Part shown: positions 10,925 through 22,074 of the stretch, piece by piece
Numbering within the stretch: the first letter of the stretch is position 1
Layout of the letters: the number at the start of each line of letters is the position of its first letter
NCBI GenBank assembly: GCA_037783545.1
Contig: JBBELK010000096.1
Span: 3,286,001-3,350,000 of the forward strand
Direction: 5' to 3'
Source of the DNA: Henricia sp. BOLD:AAB3569
Lineage: Eukaryota; Echinodermata; Asteroidea; Spinulosida; Echinasteridae
Length of the DNA stretch: 64,000 bases
Translations under genes and position numbers: made by a program
Notes under the pieces: model-generated
What the model saw: the letters and a program-made list of their open reading frames with translations, nothing else
What the model was told of the DNA's origin: nothing
Database searches by the model: none

Positions 10925-12830
10925 TCCGAGCCCAGTTTTCCCTGAACTCTGAAATTTATCGGCCATTTCCCGGCGAAAGTCTGTAAATTTTTCAGGACAA
11001 ATGCGGAATATAGACTGTTTGGAGCATGCAAAATTTGAAGTTCGTCGGAAAATGTATTGACTTCCAAATTTGCCGACGTTTGGACCACACTTTGACCAAA
11101 TTCCCGTCCCAAACAAGACTGAGCATGCGCACGAGTGATCAGGAGTACACGGACAGCCACGGTCTGCAGAGCAGGAAGGAAGCCCGAGCCCAGTTTTCCC
11201 TGAACTCTGAAATTTCTCGGCCATTTCCCAGCGAAAGTCTGTCAATTTTTCAGGACAAGTGCGGAATATACACTGTTTGGAGCATGCACAATTTGAAGTT
11301 CGTCGGAAAATTTCTTGACTTCCAAATTTGCCGACGTTTGGACCACACTTTGACCAAATTCCCGTCCCAAACAAGACTGAGCATGCGCACGAGTGATCAG
11401 GAGTACACGGACAGCCACGGTCTGCAGAGCAGGCAGGAAGCCCAAGCCCAGTTTTCCCTAAACTCTGAAATTTCTCGGCCATTTCCCGGCGAAAGTCTGT
11501 CAATTTTTTCAGGACAAGTGCGGAATATAGACTGTTTGGAGCATACAAAATTTGAAGTTCGTCGGAAAATTTCTTGACTTCCAAATTTGCCGACGTTTGG
11601 ACCACACTTTGACCAAATTCCCGTCCCAAACAAGACTGAGCATGCGCACGAGTGATCAGGAGTACACGGACAGCCACGGTCTGCAGAGCAGGCAGGAAGC
11701 CCGAGCCCAGTTTTCCCTGAACTCTGAAATTTCTCGGCCATTTCGCGGCGAAAGTCTGTCAATTTTTCAGGACAAGTGCGGAATATAGACTGTTTGGAGC
11801 ATGCAAAATTTGAAGTTCGTCGGAAAATGTATTGACTTCCAAATTTGCCGACGTTTGGACCACACTTTGACCAAATTCCCGTCCCAAACAAGACTGAGCA
11901 TGCGCACGAGTGATCAGGAGTACACGGACAGCCACGGTCTGCAGAGCAGGCAGGAAGCCCGAGCCCAGTTTTTCCTAAACTCTGAAATTTCTCGGCCATT
12001 TCCTGGCGAAAGTCTGTCAATTTTTCAGGACAAGTGCGGAATATAGACTGTTTGGAGCATGCAAAATTTGAAGTTCGTCGGAAAATGTCTTGACTTCCAA
12101 ATTTGCCGACGTTTGGACCACACTTTGACCAAATTCCAGTCCCAAACAAGACTGAGCATGCGCACGAGTGATCAAGAGTACACGGACAGCCACGGTCTGC
12201 AGAGCAGGCAGGAAGCCCAAGCCCAGTTTTCCCTAAACTCTGAAATTTCTCGGCCATTTCCCGGCGAAAGTCTGTCAATTTTTTCAAGACAAGTGCGGAA
12301 TATACACTGTTTGGAGCATGCAAAATTTGAAGTTTGTCGGAAAATTTATTGACTTCCAAATTTGCCGACGTTTGGACCACACTTTGACCAAATTCCCGTC
12401 CCAAACAAGACTGAGCATGCGCACGAGTGATCAGGAGTACACGGACAGCCACGGTCTGCAGAGCAGGCAGGAAGCCCGAGCCCAGTTTTCCCTGAACTCT
12501 GAAATTTCTCGGCCATTTCGCGGCGAAAGTCTGTCAATTTTTCAGGACAAGTGCGGAATATAGACTGTTTGGAGCATGCAAAATTTGAAGTTCGTCGGAA
12601 AATGTATTGACTTCCAAATTTGCCGACGTTTGGACCACACTTTGACCAAATTCCCGTCCTAAACAAGACTGAGCATGCGCACGAGTGATCAGGAGTACAC
12701 GGACAGCAACGGTCTGCAGAGCAGGCAGGAAGCCCGAGCCCAGTTTTCCCTGAACTCTGAACTTTCTCGGCCATTTCCCAGCGAAAGTCTGTCAATTTTT
12801 CAAGACAAGTGCGGAATATACACTGTTTGA

Positions 12831-14452
12831 AGCATGCACAATTTGAAGTTCGTCGGAAAATTTCTTGACTTCCAAATTTGCCGACGTTTGGACCACACTT
12901 TGACGAAATTCCCGTCCCAAACAAGACTGAGCATGCGCACGAGTGATCAAGAGTACACGGACAGCCACGGTCTGCAGAGCAGGCAGGAAGCCCGAGCCCA
13001 GTTTTCCCTGAACTCTGAAATTTCTCGGCCATTTCCCGGCGAAAGTCTGTCAATTTTTCAGGACAAGTGCGGAATATACACTGTTTGGAGCATGCACAAT
13101 TTGAAGTTCGTCGGAAAATTTCTTGACTTCCAAATTTGCCGACGTTTGGACCACACTTTGACCAAATTCCAGTCCCAAACAAGACTGAGCATGCGCACGA
13201 GTGATCAGGAGTACACGGACAGCCACGGTCTGCAGAGCAGGCAGGAAGCCCGAGCCCAGTTTTACCTAAACTCTGAAATTTCTCGGCCATTTCCCGGCGA
13301 AAGTCTATCAATTTTTCAGGACAAGTGCGGAATATAGACTGTTTGGAGCATGCAAAATTTGAAGTTTGTCGGAAAATTTCTTGACTTCCAAATTTGCCGA
13401 CGTTTGGACCACACTTTGACCAAATTCCCGTCCCAAACAAGACTGAGCATGCGCACGAGTGATCAGGAGTACACGGACAGCCACGGTCTGCAGAGCAGGC
13501 AGGAAGCCCGAGCCCAGTTTTCCCTAAACTCTGAAATTTCTCGGCCATTTCCTGGCGAAAGTCTGTCAATTTGTCAGGACAAGTGCGGAATATAGACTGT
13601 TTGGAGCATGCACAATTTGAAGTTCGTCGGAAAATTTCTTGACTTCCAAATTTGCCGACGTTTGGACCACACTTTGACGAAATTCCCGTCCCAAACAAGA
13701 CTGAGCATGCGCACGAGTGATCAAGAGTACACGGACAGCCACGGTCTGCAGAGCAGGCAGGAAGCCCGAGCCCAGTTTTCCCTGAACTCTGAAATTTCTC
13801 GGCCATTTCCCGGCGAAAGTCTGTCAATTTTTCAGGACAAGTGCGGAATATACACTGTTTGGAGCATGCACAATTTGAAGTTCGTCGGAAAATTTCTTGA
13901 CTTCCAAATTTGCCGACGTTTGGACCACACTTTGACCAAATTCCAGTCCCAAACAAGACTGAGCATGCGCACGAGTGATCAGGAGTACACGGACAGCCAC
14001 GGTCTGCAGAGCAGGCAGGAAGCCCGAGCCCAGTTTTACCTAAACTCTGAAATTTCTCGGCCATTTCCCGGCGAAAGTCTATCAATTTTTCAGGACAAGT
14101 GCGGAATATAGACTGTTTGGAGCATGCAAAATTTGAAGTTTGTCGGAAAATTTCTTGACTTCCAAATTTGCCGACGTTTGGACCACACTTTGACCAAATT
14201 CCCGTCCCAAACAAGACTGAGCATGCGCACGAGTGATCAGGAGTACACGGACAGCCACGGTCTGCAGAGCAGGCAGGAAGCCCGAGCCCAGTTTTCCCTA
14301 AACTCTGAAATTTCTCGGCCATTTCCTGGCGAAAGTCTGTCAATTTGTCAGGACAAGTGCGGAATATAGACTGTTTGGAGCATGCACAATTTGAAGTTCG
14401 TCGGAAAATTTCTTGACTTCCAAATTTGCCGACGTTTGGACCACACTTTGAC
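12831..14452. repeat. Trimer duplication, period 774 bp, two copies
   Basis: Bases 12,831-13,678 are repeated at 13,605-14,452. All three monomers are the 258-bp form. Markers are GACGAAATTCCCG, CAGTTTTACCTAAAC, AGTCTATCAATT and CAATTTGTCAGG. The partner segment at 23.9-24.7 kb has a single copy, so this is either a later duplication here or a loss there. Confidence 0.85.
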
Positions 14453-15413
14453 CAAATTCCAGTCCCAAACAAGACTGAGCATGCGCACGAGTGATCAGGA
14501 GTACACGGACAGCCACGGTCTGGAGAGCAGGCAGGAAGCCCGAGCCCAGTTTTCCCTGAACTCTGAAATTTCTCGGCCATTTCCCGGCGAAAGTCTGTCA
14601 ATTTTTCAGGACAAGTGCGGAATACAGACTGTTTGGAGCATGCACAATTTGAAGTTCGTCGGAAAATTTCTTGACTTCCAAATTTGCCGACGTTTGGACC
14701 ACACTTTGACCAAATTCCAGTCCCAAACAAGACTGAGCATGCGCACGAGTGATCAGGAGTACACGGACAGCCACGGTCTGGAGAGCAGGCAGGAAGCCCG
14801 AGCCCAGTTTTCCCTGAACTCTGAAATTTCTCGGCCATTTCCCGGCGAAAGTCTGTCAATTTTTCAGGACAAGTGCGGAATATACACTGTTTGGAGCATG
14901 CACAATTTGAAGTTCGTCGGAAAATTTCTTGACTTCCAAATTTGCCGACGTTTGGACCACACTTTGACCAAATTCCAGTCCCAAACAAGACTGAGCATGC
15001 GCACGAGTGATCAGGAGTACACGGACAGCCACGGTCTGGAGAGCAGGCAGGAAGCCCGAGCCCAGTTTTCCCTGAACTCTGAAATTTCTCGGCCATTTCC
15101 CGGCGAAAGTCTGTCAATTTTTCAGGACAAGTGCGGAATATACACTGTTTGGAGCATGCACAATTTGAAGTTCGTCGGAAAATTTCTTGACTTCCAAATT
15201 TGCCGACGTTTGGACCACACTTTGACCAAATTCCAGTCCCAAACAAGACTGAGCATGCGCACGAGTGATCAGGAGTACACGGACAGCCACGGTCTGGAGA
15301 GCAGGCAGGAAGCCCGAGCCCAGTTTTCCCTGAACTCTGAAATTTCTCGGCCATTTCCCGGCGAAAGTCTATCAATTTTTCAGGACAAGTGCGGAATATA
15401 GACTGTTTGGAGC
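14382..15413. repeat. Run of four near-identical 258-bp monomers
   Basis: Four consecutive monomers begin near 14,382, 14,640, 14,898 and 15,156. All carry GGTCTGGAGAGC (which destroys the PstI site), CCAGTCCCAAAC and GCACAATTTG. The first has ATACAGACTG in place of ATACACTG-type sequence. This is homogenisation at the single-monomer level. It recurs in the segmental copy at 24,711-25,742. Confidence 0.85.
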
Positions 15414-15707
15414 ATGCAAAATTTGAAGTTTGTCGGAAAATTTCTTGACTTCCAAATTTGCCGACGTTTGGACCACACTTTGACCAAATTCCCGTCCCAA
15501 ACAAGACTGAGCATGCGCACGAGTGATCAGGAGTACACGGACAGCCACGGTCTGCAGAGCAGGCAGGAAGCCCGAGCCCAGTTTTCCCTGAACTCTGAAA
15601 TTTCTCGGCCATTTCCCGGCGAAAGTCTGTGAATTTTTCAGGACAAATGCGGAATATAGACTGTTTGGAGCATGCACAATTTGAAGTTCGTCGGAAAAAT
15701 TCTTGAC

Positions 15708-17665
15708 TTCCAAATTTGCCGACGTTTGGACCACACTTTGACCAAATTCCCGTCCCAAACAAGACTGAGCATGCGCACGAGTGATCAGGAGTACACGGAC
15801 AGCCACGGTCTGCAGAGCAGGCAGGAAGCCCGAGACCAGTTTTCCCTGAACTCTGAAATTTCTCGGCCATTTCGCGGCGAAAGTCTGTCAATTTTTCAGG
15901 ACAAGTGCGGAATATAGACTGTTTGGAGCATGCAAAATTTGAAGTTCGTCGGAAAATGTATTGACTTCCAAATTTGCCGACGTTTGGACCACACTTTGAC
16001 CAAATTCCCGTCCTAAACAAGACTGAGCATGCGCACGAGTGATCAGGAGTACACGGACAGCAACGGTCTGCAGAGCAGGCAGGAAGCCCGAGCCCAGTTT
16101 TCCCTGAACTCTGAACTTTCTCGGCCATTTCCCAGCGAAAGTCTGTCAATTTTTCAAGACAAGTGCGGAATATACACTGTTTGGAGCATGCAAAATTTGA
16201 AGTTCGTCGGAAAATGTCTTGACTTCCAAATTTGCCGACGTTTGGACCACACTTTGACCAAATTCCAGTCCCAAACAAGACTGAGCATGCGCACGAGTGA
16301 TCAAGAGTACACGGACAGCCACGGTCTGCAGAGCAGGCAGGAAGCCCAAGCCCAGTTTTCCCTAAACTCTGAAATTTCTCGGCCATTTCCCGGCGAAAGT
16401 CTGTCAATTTTTTCAAGACAAGTGCGGAATATACACTGTTTGGAGCATGCACAATTTGAAGTTTGTCGGAAAATTTATTGACTTCCAAATTTGCCGACGT
16501 TTGGACCACACTTTGACCAAATTCCCGTCCCAAACAAGACTGAGCATGCGCACGAGTGATCAGGAGTACACGGACAGCCACGGTCTGCAGAGCAGGCAGG
16601 AAGCCCGAGACCAGTTTTCCCTGAACTCTGAAATTTCTCGGCCATTTCGCGGCGAAAGTCTGTCAATTTTTCAGGACAAGTGCGGAATATAGACTGTTTG
16701 GAGCATGCAAAATTTGAAGTTCGTCGGAAAATGTATTGACTTCCAAATTTGCCGACGTTTGGACCACACTTTGACCAAATTCCCGTCCTAAACAAGACTG
16801 AGCATGCGCACGAGTGATCAGGAGTACACGGACAGCAACGGTCTGCAGAGCAGGCAGGAAGCCCGAGCCCAGTTTTCCCTGAACTCTGAACTTTCTCGGC
16901 CATTTCCCAGCGAAAGTCTGTCAATTTTTCAAGACAAGTGCGGAATATACACTGTTTGGAGCATGCAAAATTTGAAGTTCGTCGGAAAATGTCTTGACTT
17001 CCAAATTTGCCGACGTTTGGACCACACTTTGACCAAATTCCAGTCCCAAACAAGACTGAGCATGCGCACGAGTGATCAAGAGTACACGGACAGCCACGGT
17101 CTGCAGAGCAGGCAGGAAGCCCAAGCCCAGTTTTCCCTAAACTCTGAAATTTCTCGGCCATTTCCCGGCGAAAGTCTGTCAATTTTTTCAAGACAAGTGC
17201 GGAATATACACTGTTTGGAGCATGCACAATTTGAAGTTTGTCGGAAAATTTATTGACTTCCAAATTTGCCGACGTTTGGACCACACTTTGACCAAATTCC
17301 CGTCCCAAACAAGACTGAGCATGCGCACGAGTGATCAGGAGTACACGGACAGCCACGGTCTGCAGAGCAGGCAGGAAGCCCGAGCCCAGTTTTCCCTGAA
17401 CTCTGAAATTTCTCGGCCATTTCGCGGCGAAAGTCTGTCAATTTTTCAGGACAAGTGCGGAATATAGACTGTTTGGAGCATGCAAAATTTGAAGTTCGTC
17501 GGAAAATGTATTGACTTCCAAATTTGCCGACGTTTGGACCACACTTTGACCAAATTCCCGTCCTAAACAAGACTGAGCATGCGCACGAGTGATCAGGAGT
17601 ACACGGACAGCAACGGTCTGCAGAGCAGGCAGGAAGCCCGAGCCCAGTTTTCCCTGAACTCTGAA
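15708..17665. repeat. Trimeric higher-order repeat, period 775 bp, about 2.5 copies
   Basis: This is the a-b-c trimer described at 9,120-10,924, with type-b GTCCTAAACAAG near 16,015, 16,790 and 17,565. Type-a monomers here often read CCCGAGACC where the usual sequence is CCCGAGCCC. The last b monomer is chimeric (see 17,600-17,680). Confidence 0.85.
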
Positions 17666-17680
17666 ATTTCTCGGCCATTT
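17600..17680. other. Chimeric monomer at a duplication junction
   Basis: The monomer starts as type b (GACAGCAACGG near 17,606, then CTGCAG at the C of 17,621) and continues as the 14.4-15.4-kb type (GAAATTTCTCGG, with A at 17,666 where type b has C). The switch lies within 17,622-17,665. It is the junction of the 2,582-bp ten-mer duplication and a readable record of an exchange between out-of-register monomers. Confidence 0.75.
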
Positions 17681-18289
17681 CCCGGCGAAAGTCTGTCAAT
17701 TTTTCAGGACAAGTGCGGAATATACACTGTTTGGAGCATGCACAATTTGAAGTTCGTCGGAAAATTTCTTGACTTCCAAATTTGCCGACGTTTGGACCAC
17801 ACTTTGACCAAATTCCAGTCCCAAACAAGACTGAGCATGCGCACGAGTGATCAGGAGTACACGGACAGCCACGGTCTGGAGAGCAGGCAGGAAGCCCGAG
17901 CCCAGTTTTCCCTGAACTCTGAAATTTCTCGGCCATTTCCCGGCGAAAGTCTATCAATTTTTCAGGACAAGTGCGGAATATAGACTGTTTGGAGCATGCA
18001 AAATTTGAAGTTTGTCGGAAAATTTCTTGACTTCCAAATTTGCCGACGTTTGGACCACACTTTGACCAAATTCCCGTCCCAAACAAGACTGAGCATGCGC
18101 ACGAGTGATCAGGAGTACACGGACAGCCACGGTCTGCAGAGCAGGCAGGAAGCCCGAGCCCAGTTTTCCCTGAACTCTGAAATTTCTCGGCCATTTCCCG
18201 GCGAAAGTCTGTGAATTTTTCAGGACAAATGCGGAATATAGACTGTTTGGAGCATGCACAATTTGAAGTTCGTCGGAAAAATTCTTGAC

Positions 18290-20229
18290 TTCCAAATTTG
18301 CCGACGTTTGGACCACACTTTGACCAAATTCCCGTCCCAAACAAGACTGAGCATGCGCACGAGTGATCAGGAGTACACGGACAGCCACGGTCTGCAGAGC
18401 AGGCAGGAAGCCCGAGACCAGTTTTCCCTGAACTCTGAAATTTCTCGGCCATTTCGCGGCGAAAGTCTGTCAATTTTTCAGGACAAGTGCGGAATATAGA
18501 CTGTTTGGAGCATGCAAAATTTGAAGTTCGTCGGAAAATGTATTGACTTCCAAATTTGCCGACGTTTGGACCACACTTTGACCAAATTCCCGTCCTAAAC
18601 AAGACTGAGCATGCGCACGAGTGATCAGGAGTACACGGACAGCAACGGTCTGCAGAGCAGGCAGGAAGCCCGAGCCCAGTTTTCCCTGAACTCTGAACTT
18701 TCTCGGCCATTTCCCAGCGAAAGTCTGTCAATTTTTCAAGACAAGTGCGGAATATACACTGTTTGGAGCATGCAAAATTTGAAGTTCGTCGGAAAATGTC
18801 TTGACTTCCAAATTTGCCGACGTTTGGACCACACTTTGACCAAATTCCAGTCCCAAACAAGACTGAGCATGCGCACGAGTGATCAAGAGTACACGGACAG
18901 CCACGGTCTGCAGAGCAGGCAGGAAGCCCAAGCCCAGTTTTCCCTAAACTCTGAAATTTCTCGGCCATTTCCCGGCGAAAGTCTGTCAATTTTTTCAAGA
19001 CAAGTGCGGAATATACACTGTTTGGAGCATGCACAATTTGAAGTTTGTCGGAAAATTTATTGACTTCCAAATTTGCCGACGTTTGGACCACACTTTGACC
19101 AAATTCCCGTCCCAAACAAGACTGAGCATGCGCACGAGTGATCAGGAGTACACGGACAGCCACGGTCTGCAGAGCAGGCAGGAAGCCCGAGACCAGTTTT
19201 CCCTGAACTCTGAAATTTCTCGGCCATTTCGCGGCGAAAGTCTGTCAATTTTTCAGGACAAGTGCGGAATATAGACTGTTTGGAGCATGCAAAATTTGAA
19301 GTTCGTCGGAAAATGTATTGACTTCCAAATTTGCCGACGTTTGGACCACACTTTGACCAAATTCCCGTCCTAAACAAGACTGAGCATGCGCACGAGTGAT
19401 CAGGAGTACACGGACAGCAACGGTCTGCAGAGCAGGCAGGAAGCCCGAGCCCAGTTTTCCCTGAACTCTGAACTTTCTCGGCCATTTCCCAGCGAAAGTC
19501 TGTCAATTTTTCAAGACAAGTGCGGAATATACACTGTTTGGAGCATGCAAAATTTGAAGTTCGTCGGAAAATGTCTTGACTTCCAAATTTGCCGACGTTT
19601 GGACCACACTTTGACCAAATTCCAGTCCCAAACAAGACTGAGCATGCGCACGAGTGATCAAGAGTACACGGACAGCCACGGTCTGCAGAGCAGGCAGGAA
19701 GCCCAAGCCCAGTTTTCCCTAAACTCTGAAATTTCTCGGCCATTTCCCGGCGAAAGTCTGTCAATTTTTTCAAGACAAGTGCGGAATATACACTGTTTGG
19801 AGCATGCACAATTTGAAGTTTGTCGGAAAATTTATTGACTTCCAAATTTGCCGACGTTTGGACCACACTTTGACCAAATTCCCGTCCCAAACAAGACTGA
19901 GCATGCGCACGAGTGATCAGGAGTACACGGACAGCCACGGTCTGCAGAGCAGGCAGGAAGCCCGAGCCCAGTTTTCCCTGAACTCTGAAATTTCTCGGCC
20001 ATTTCGCGGCGAAAGTCTGTCAATTTTTCAGGACAAGTGCGGAATATAGACTGTTTGGAGCATGCAAAATTTGAAGTTCGTCGGAAAATGTATTGACTTC
20101 CAAATTTGCCGACGTTTGGACCACACTTTGACCAAATTCCCGTCCTAAACAAGACTGAGCATGCGCACGAGTGATCAGGAGTACACGGACAGCAACGGTC
20201 TGCAGAGCAGGCAGGAAGCCCGAGCCCAG
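18290..20229. repeat. Trimeric higher-order repeat, period 775 bp (second ten-mer copy)
   Basis: The a-b-c trimer recurs with type-b GTCCTAAACAAG near 18,597, 19,372 and 20,147. It copies 15,708-17,647 through the 2,582-bp duplication. Confidence 0.85.
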
Positions 20230-22074
20230 ATTTCCCTGAACTCTGAACTTTCTCGGCCATTTCCCAGCGAAAGTCTGTAAATTTTTCAAGACAAGTGCGG
20301 AATATACACTGTTTGGAGCATGCACAATTTGAAGTTCGTCGGAAAATGTCTTGACTTCCAAATTTGCCGACGTTTGGACCACACTTTGACCAAATTCCAG
20401 TCCCAAACAAGACTGAGCATGCGCACGAGTGATCAAGAGTACACGGACAGCCACGGTCTGCAGAGCAGGCAGGAAGCCCAAGCCCAGTTTTCCCTAAACT
20501 CTGAAATTTCTCGGCCATTTCCCGGCGAAAGTCTGTCAATTTTTTCAAGACAAGTGCGGAATATACACTGTTTGGAGCATGCAAAATTTGAAGTTTGTCG
20601 GAAAATTTATTGACTTCCAAATTTGCCGACGTTTGGACCACACTTTGACCAAATTCCCGTCCCAAACAAGACTGAGCATGCGCACGAGTGATCAGGAGTA
20701 CACGGACAGCCACGGTCTGCAGAGCAGGCAGGAAGTCCGAGCCCAGTTTTCCCTGAACTCTGAAATTTATCGGCCATTTCCCAGCGAAAGTCTGTCAATT
20801 TTTCAAGACAAGTGCGGAATATACACTGTTTGGAGCATGCAAAATTTGAAGTTCGTCGGAAAATGTCTTGACTTCCAAATTTGCCGACGTTTGGACCACA
20901 CTTTGACCAAATTCCAGTCCCAAACAAGACTGAGCATGCGCACGAGTGATCAAGAGTACACGGACAGCCACGGTCTGCAGAGCAGGCAGGAAGCCCAAGC
21001 CCAGTTTTCCCTAAACTCTGAAATTTCTCGGCCATTTCCCGGCGAAAGTCTGTCAATTTTTTCAAGACAAGTGCGGAATATACACTGTTTGGAGCATGCA
21101 CAATTTGAAGTTTGTCGGAAAATTTATTGACTTCCAAATTTGCCGACGTTTGGACCACACTTTGACCAAATTCCCGTCCCAAACAAGACTGAGCATGCGC
21201 ACGAGTGATCAGGAGTACACGGACAGCCACGGTCTGCAGAGCAGGCAGGAAGCCCGAGCCCAGTTTTCCCTGAACTCTGAAATTTCTCGGCCATTTCGCG
21301 GCGAAAGTCTGTCAATTTTTCAGGACAAGTGCGGAATATAGACTGTTTGGAGCATGCAAAATTTGAAGTTCGTCGGAAAATGTATTGACTTCCAAATTTG
21401 CCGACGTTTGGACCACACTTTGACCAAATTCCCGTCCTAAACAAGACTGAGCATGCGCACGAGTGATCAGGAGTACACGGACAGCAACGGTCTGCAGAGC
21501 AGGCAGGAAGCCCGAGCCCAGATTTCCCTGAACTCTGAACTTTCTCGGCCATTTCCCAGCGAAAGTCTGTAAATTTTTCAAGACAAGTGCGGAATATACA
21601 CTGTTTGGAGCATGCACAATTTGAAGTTCGTCGGAAAATGTCTTGACTTCCAAATTTGCCGACGTTTGGACCACACTTTGACCAAATTCCAGTCCCAAAC
21701 AAGACTGAGCATGCGCACGAGTGATCAAGAGTACACGGACAGCCACGGTCTGCAGAGCAGGCAGGAAGCCCAAGCCCAGTTTTCCCTAAACTCTGAAATT
21801 TCTCGGCCATTTCCCGGCGAAAGTCTGTCAATTTTTTCAAGACAAGTGCGGAATATACACTGTTTGGAGCATGCAAAATTTGAAGTTTGTCGGAAAATTT
21901 ATTGACTTCCAAATTTGCCGACGTTTGGACCACACTTTGACCAAATTCCCGTCCCAAACAAGACTGAGCATGCGCACGAGTGATCAGGAGTACACGGACA
22001 GCCACGGTCTGCAGAGCAGGCAGGAAGTCCGAGCCCAGTTTTCCCTGAACTCTGAAATTTATCGGCCATTTCCC
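19478..22074. repeat. Five-monomer duplication, period 1,292 bp, two copies
   Basis: Bases 19,478-20,782 match 20,770-22,074 at offset 1,292. A shared private variant, CAGATTTCCC with GTCTGTAAATTTTTCAAG, occurs near 20,230-20,290 and 21,522-21,580. The junction is the chimeric monomer near 20,770-20,782. Confidence 0.8.

Larger units (their letters stand above)
9667..16110. repeat. Segmental duplication, copy 1 (partner 20,770-26,439)
   Basis: This 6,444-bp block matches 20,770-26,439 (5,670 bp). The offset is 11,103 in its left part and 10,329 in its right part. The 774-bp difference is exactly one trimer, present twice here (12,831-14,452) and once in the partner. Only a handful of substitutions separate the copies where I compared them. 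The left edge lies between diagnostic bases 9,666 and 9,680, and the right edge at 16,110/16,111. Confidence 0.8.
15040..20229. repeat. Ten-monomer higher-order repeat, period 2,582 bp, two copies
   Basis: Bases 15,040-17,647 match 17,622-20,229 at offset 2,582 (eight 258-bp and two 259-bp monomers). The left edge is a G/C difference (15,039 vs 17,621) and the right edge a T/A difference (17,648 vs 20,230). Each copy holds two or more rounds of the 775-bp a-b-c trimer, so the trimer expansion came before the ten-mer duplication. Confidence 0.85.

Noticed and set aside
12346-16581. Minus-strand open frame of 1,411 codons, and similar long frames at 23,449-27,231, 58,347-61,178, 54,317-57,019 and 61,624-63,996, as repeat-protein genes
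   Set aside because: They are the satellite read in a stop-free frame. Two minus frames are equally open, the limits coincide with 259-bp frame-shifting monomers, and variation falls in all codon positions. There is no unique start, stop, promoter or splice context, and no known domain.
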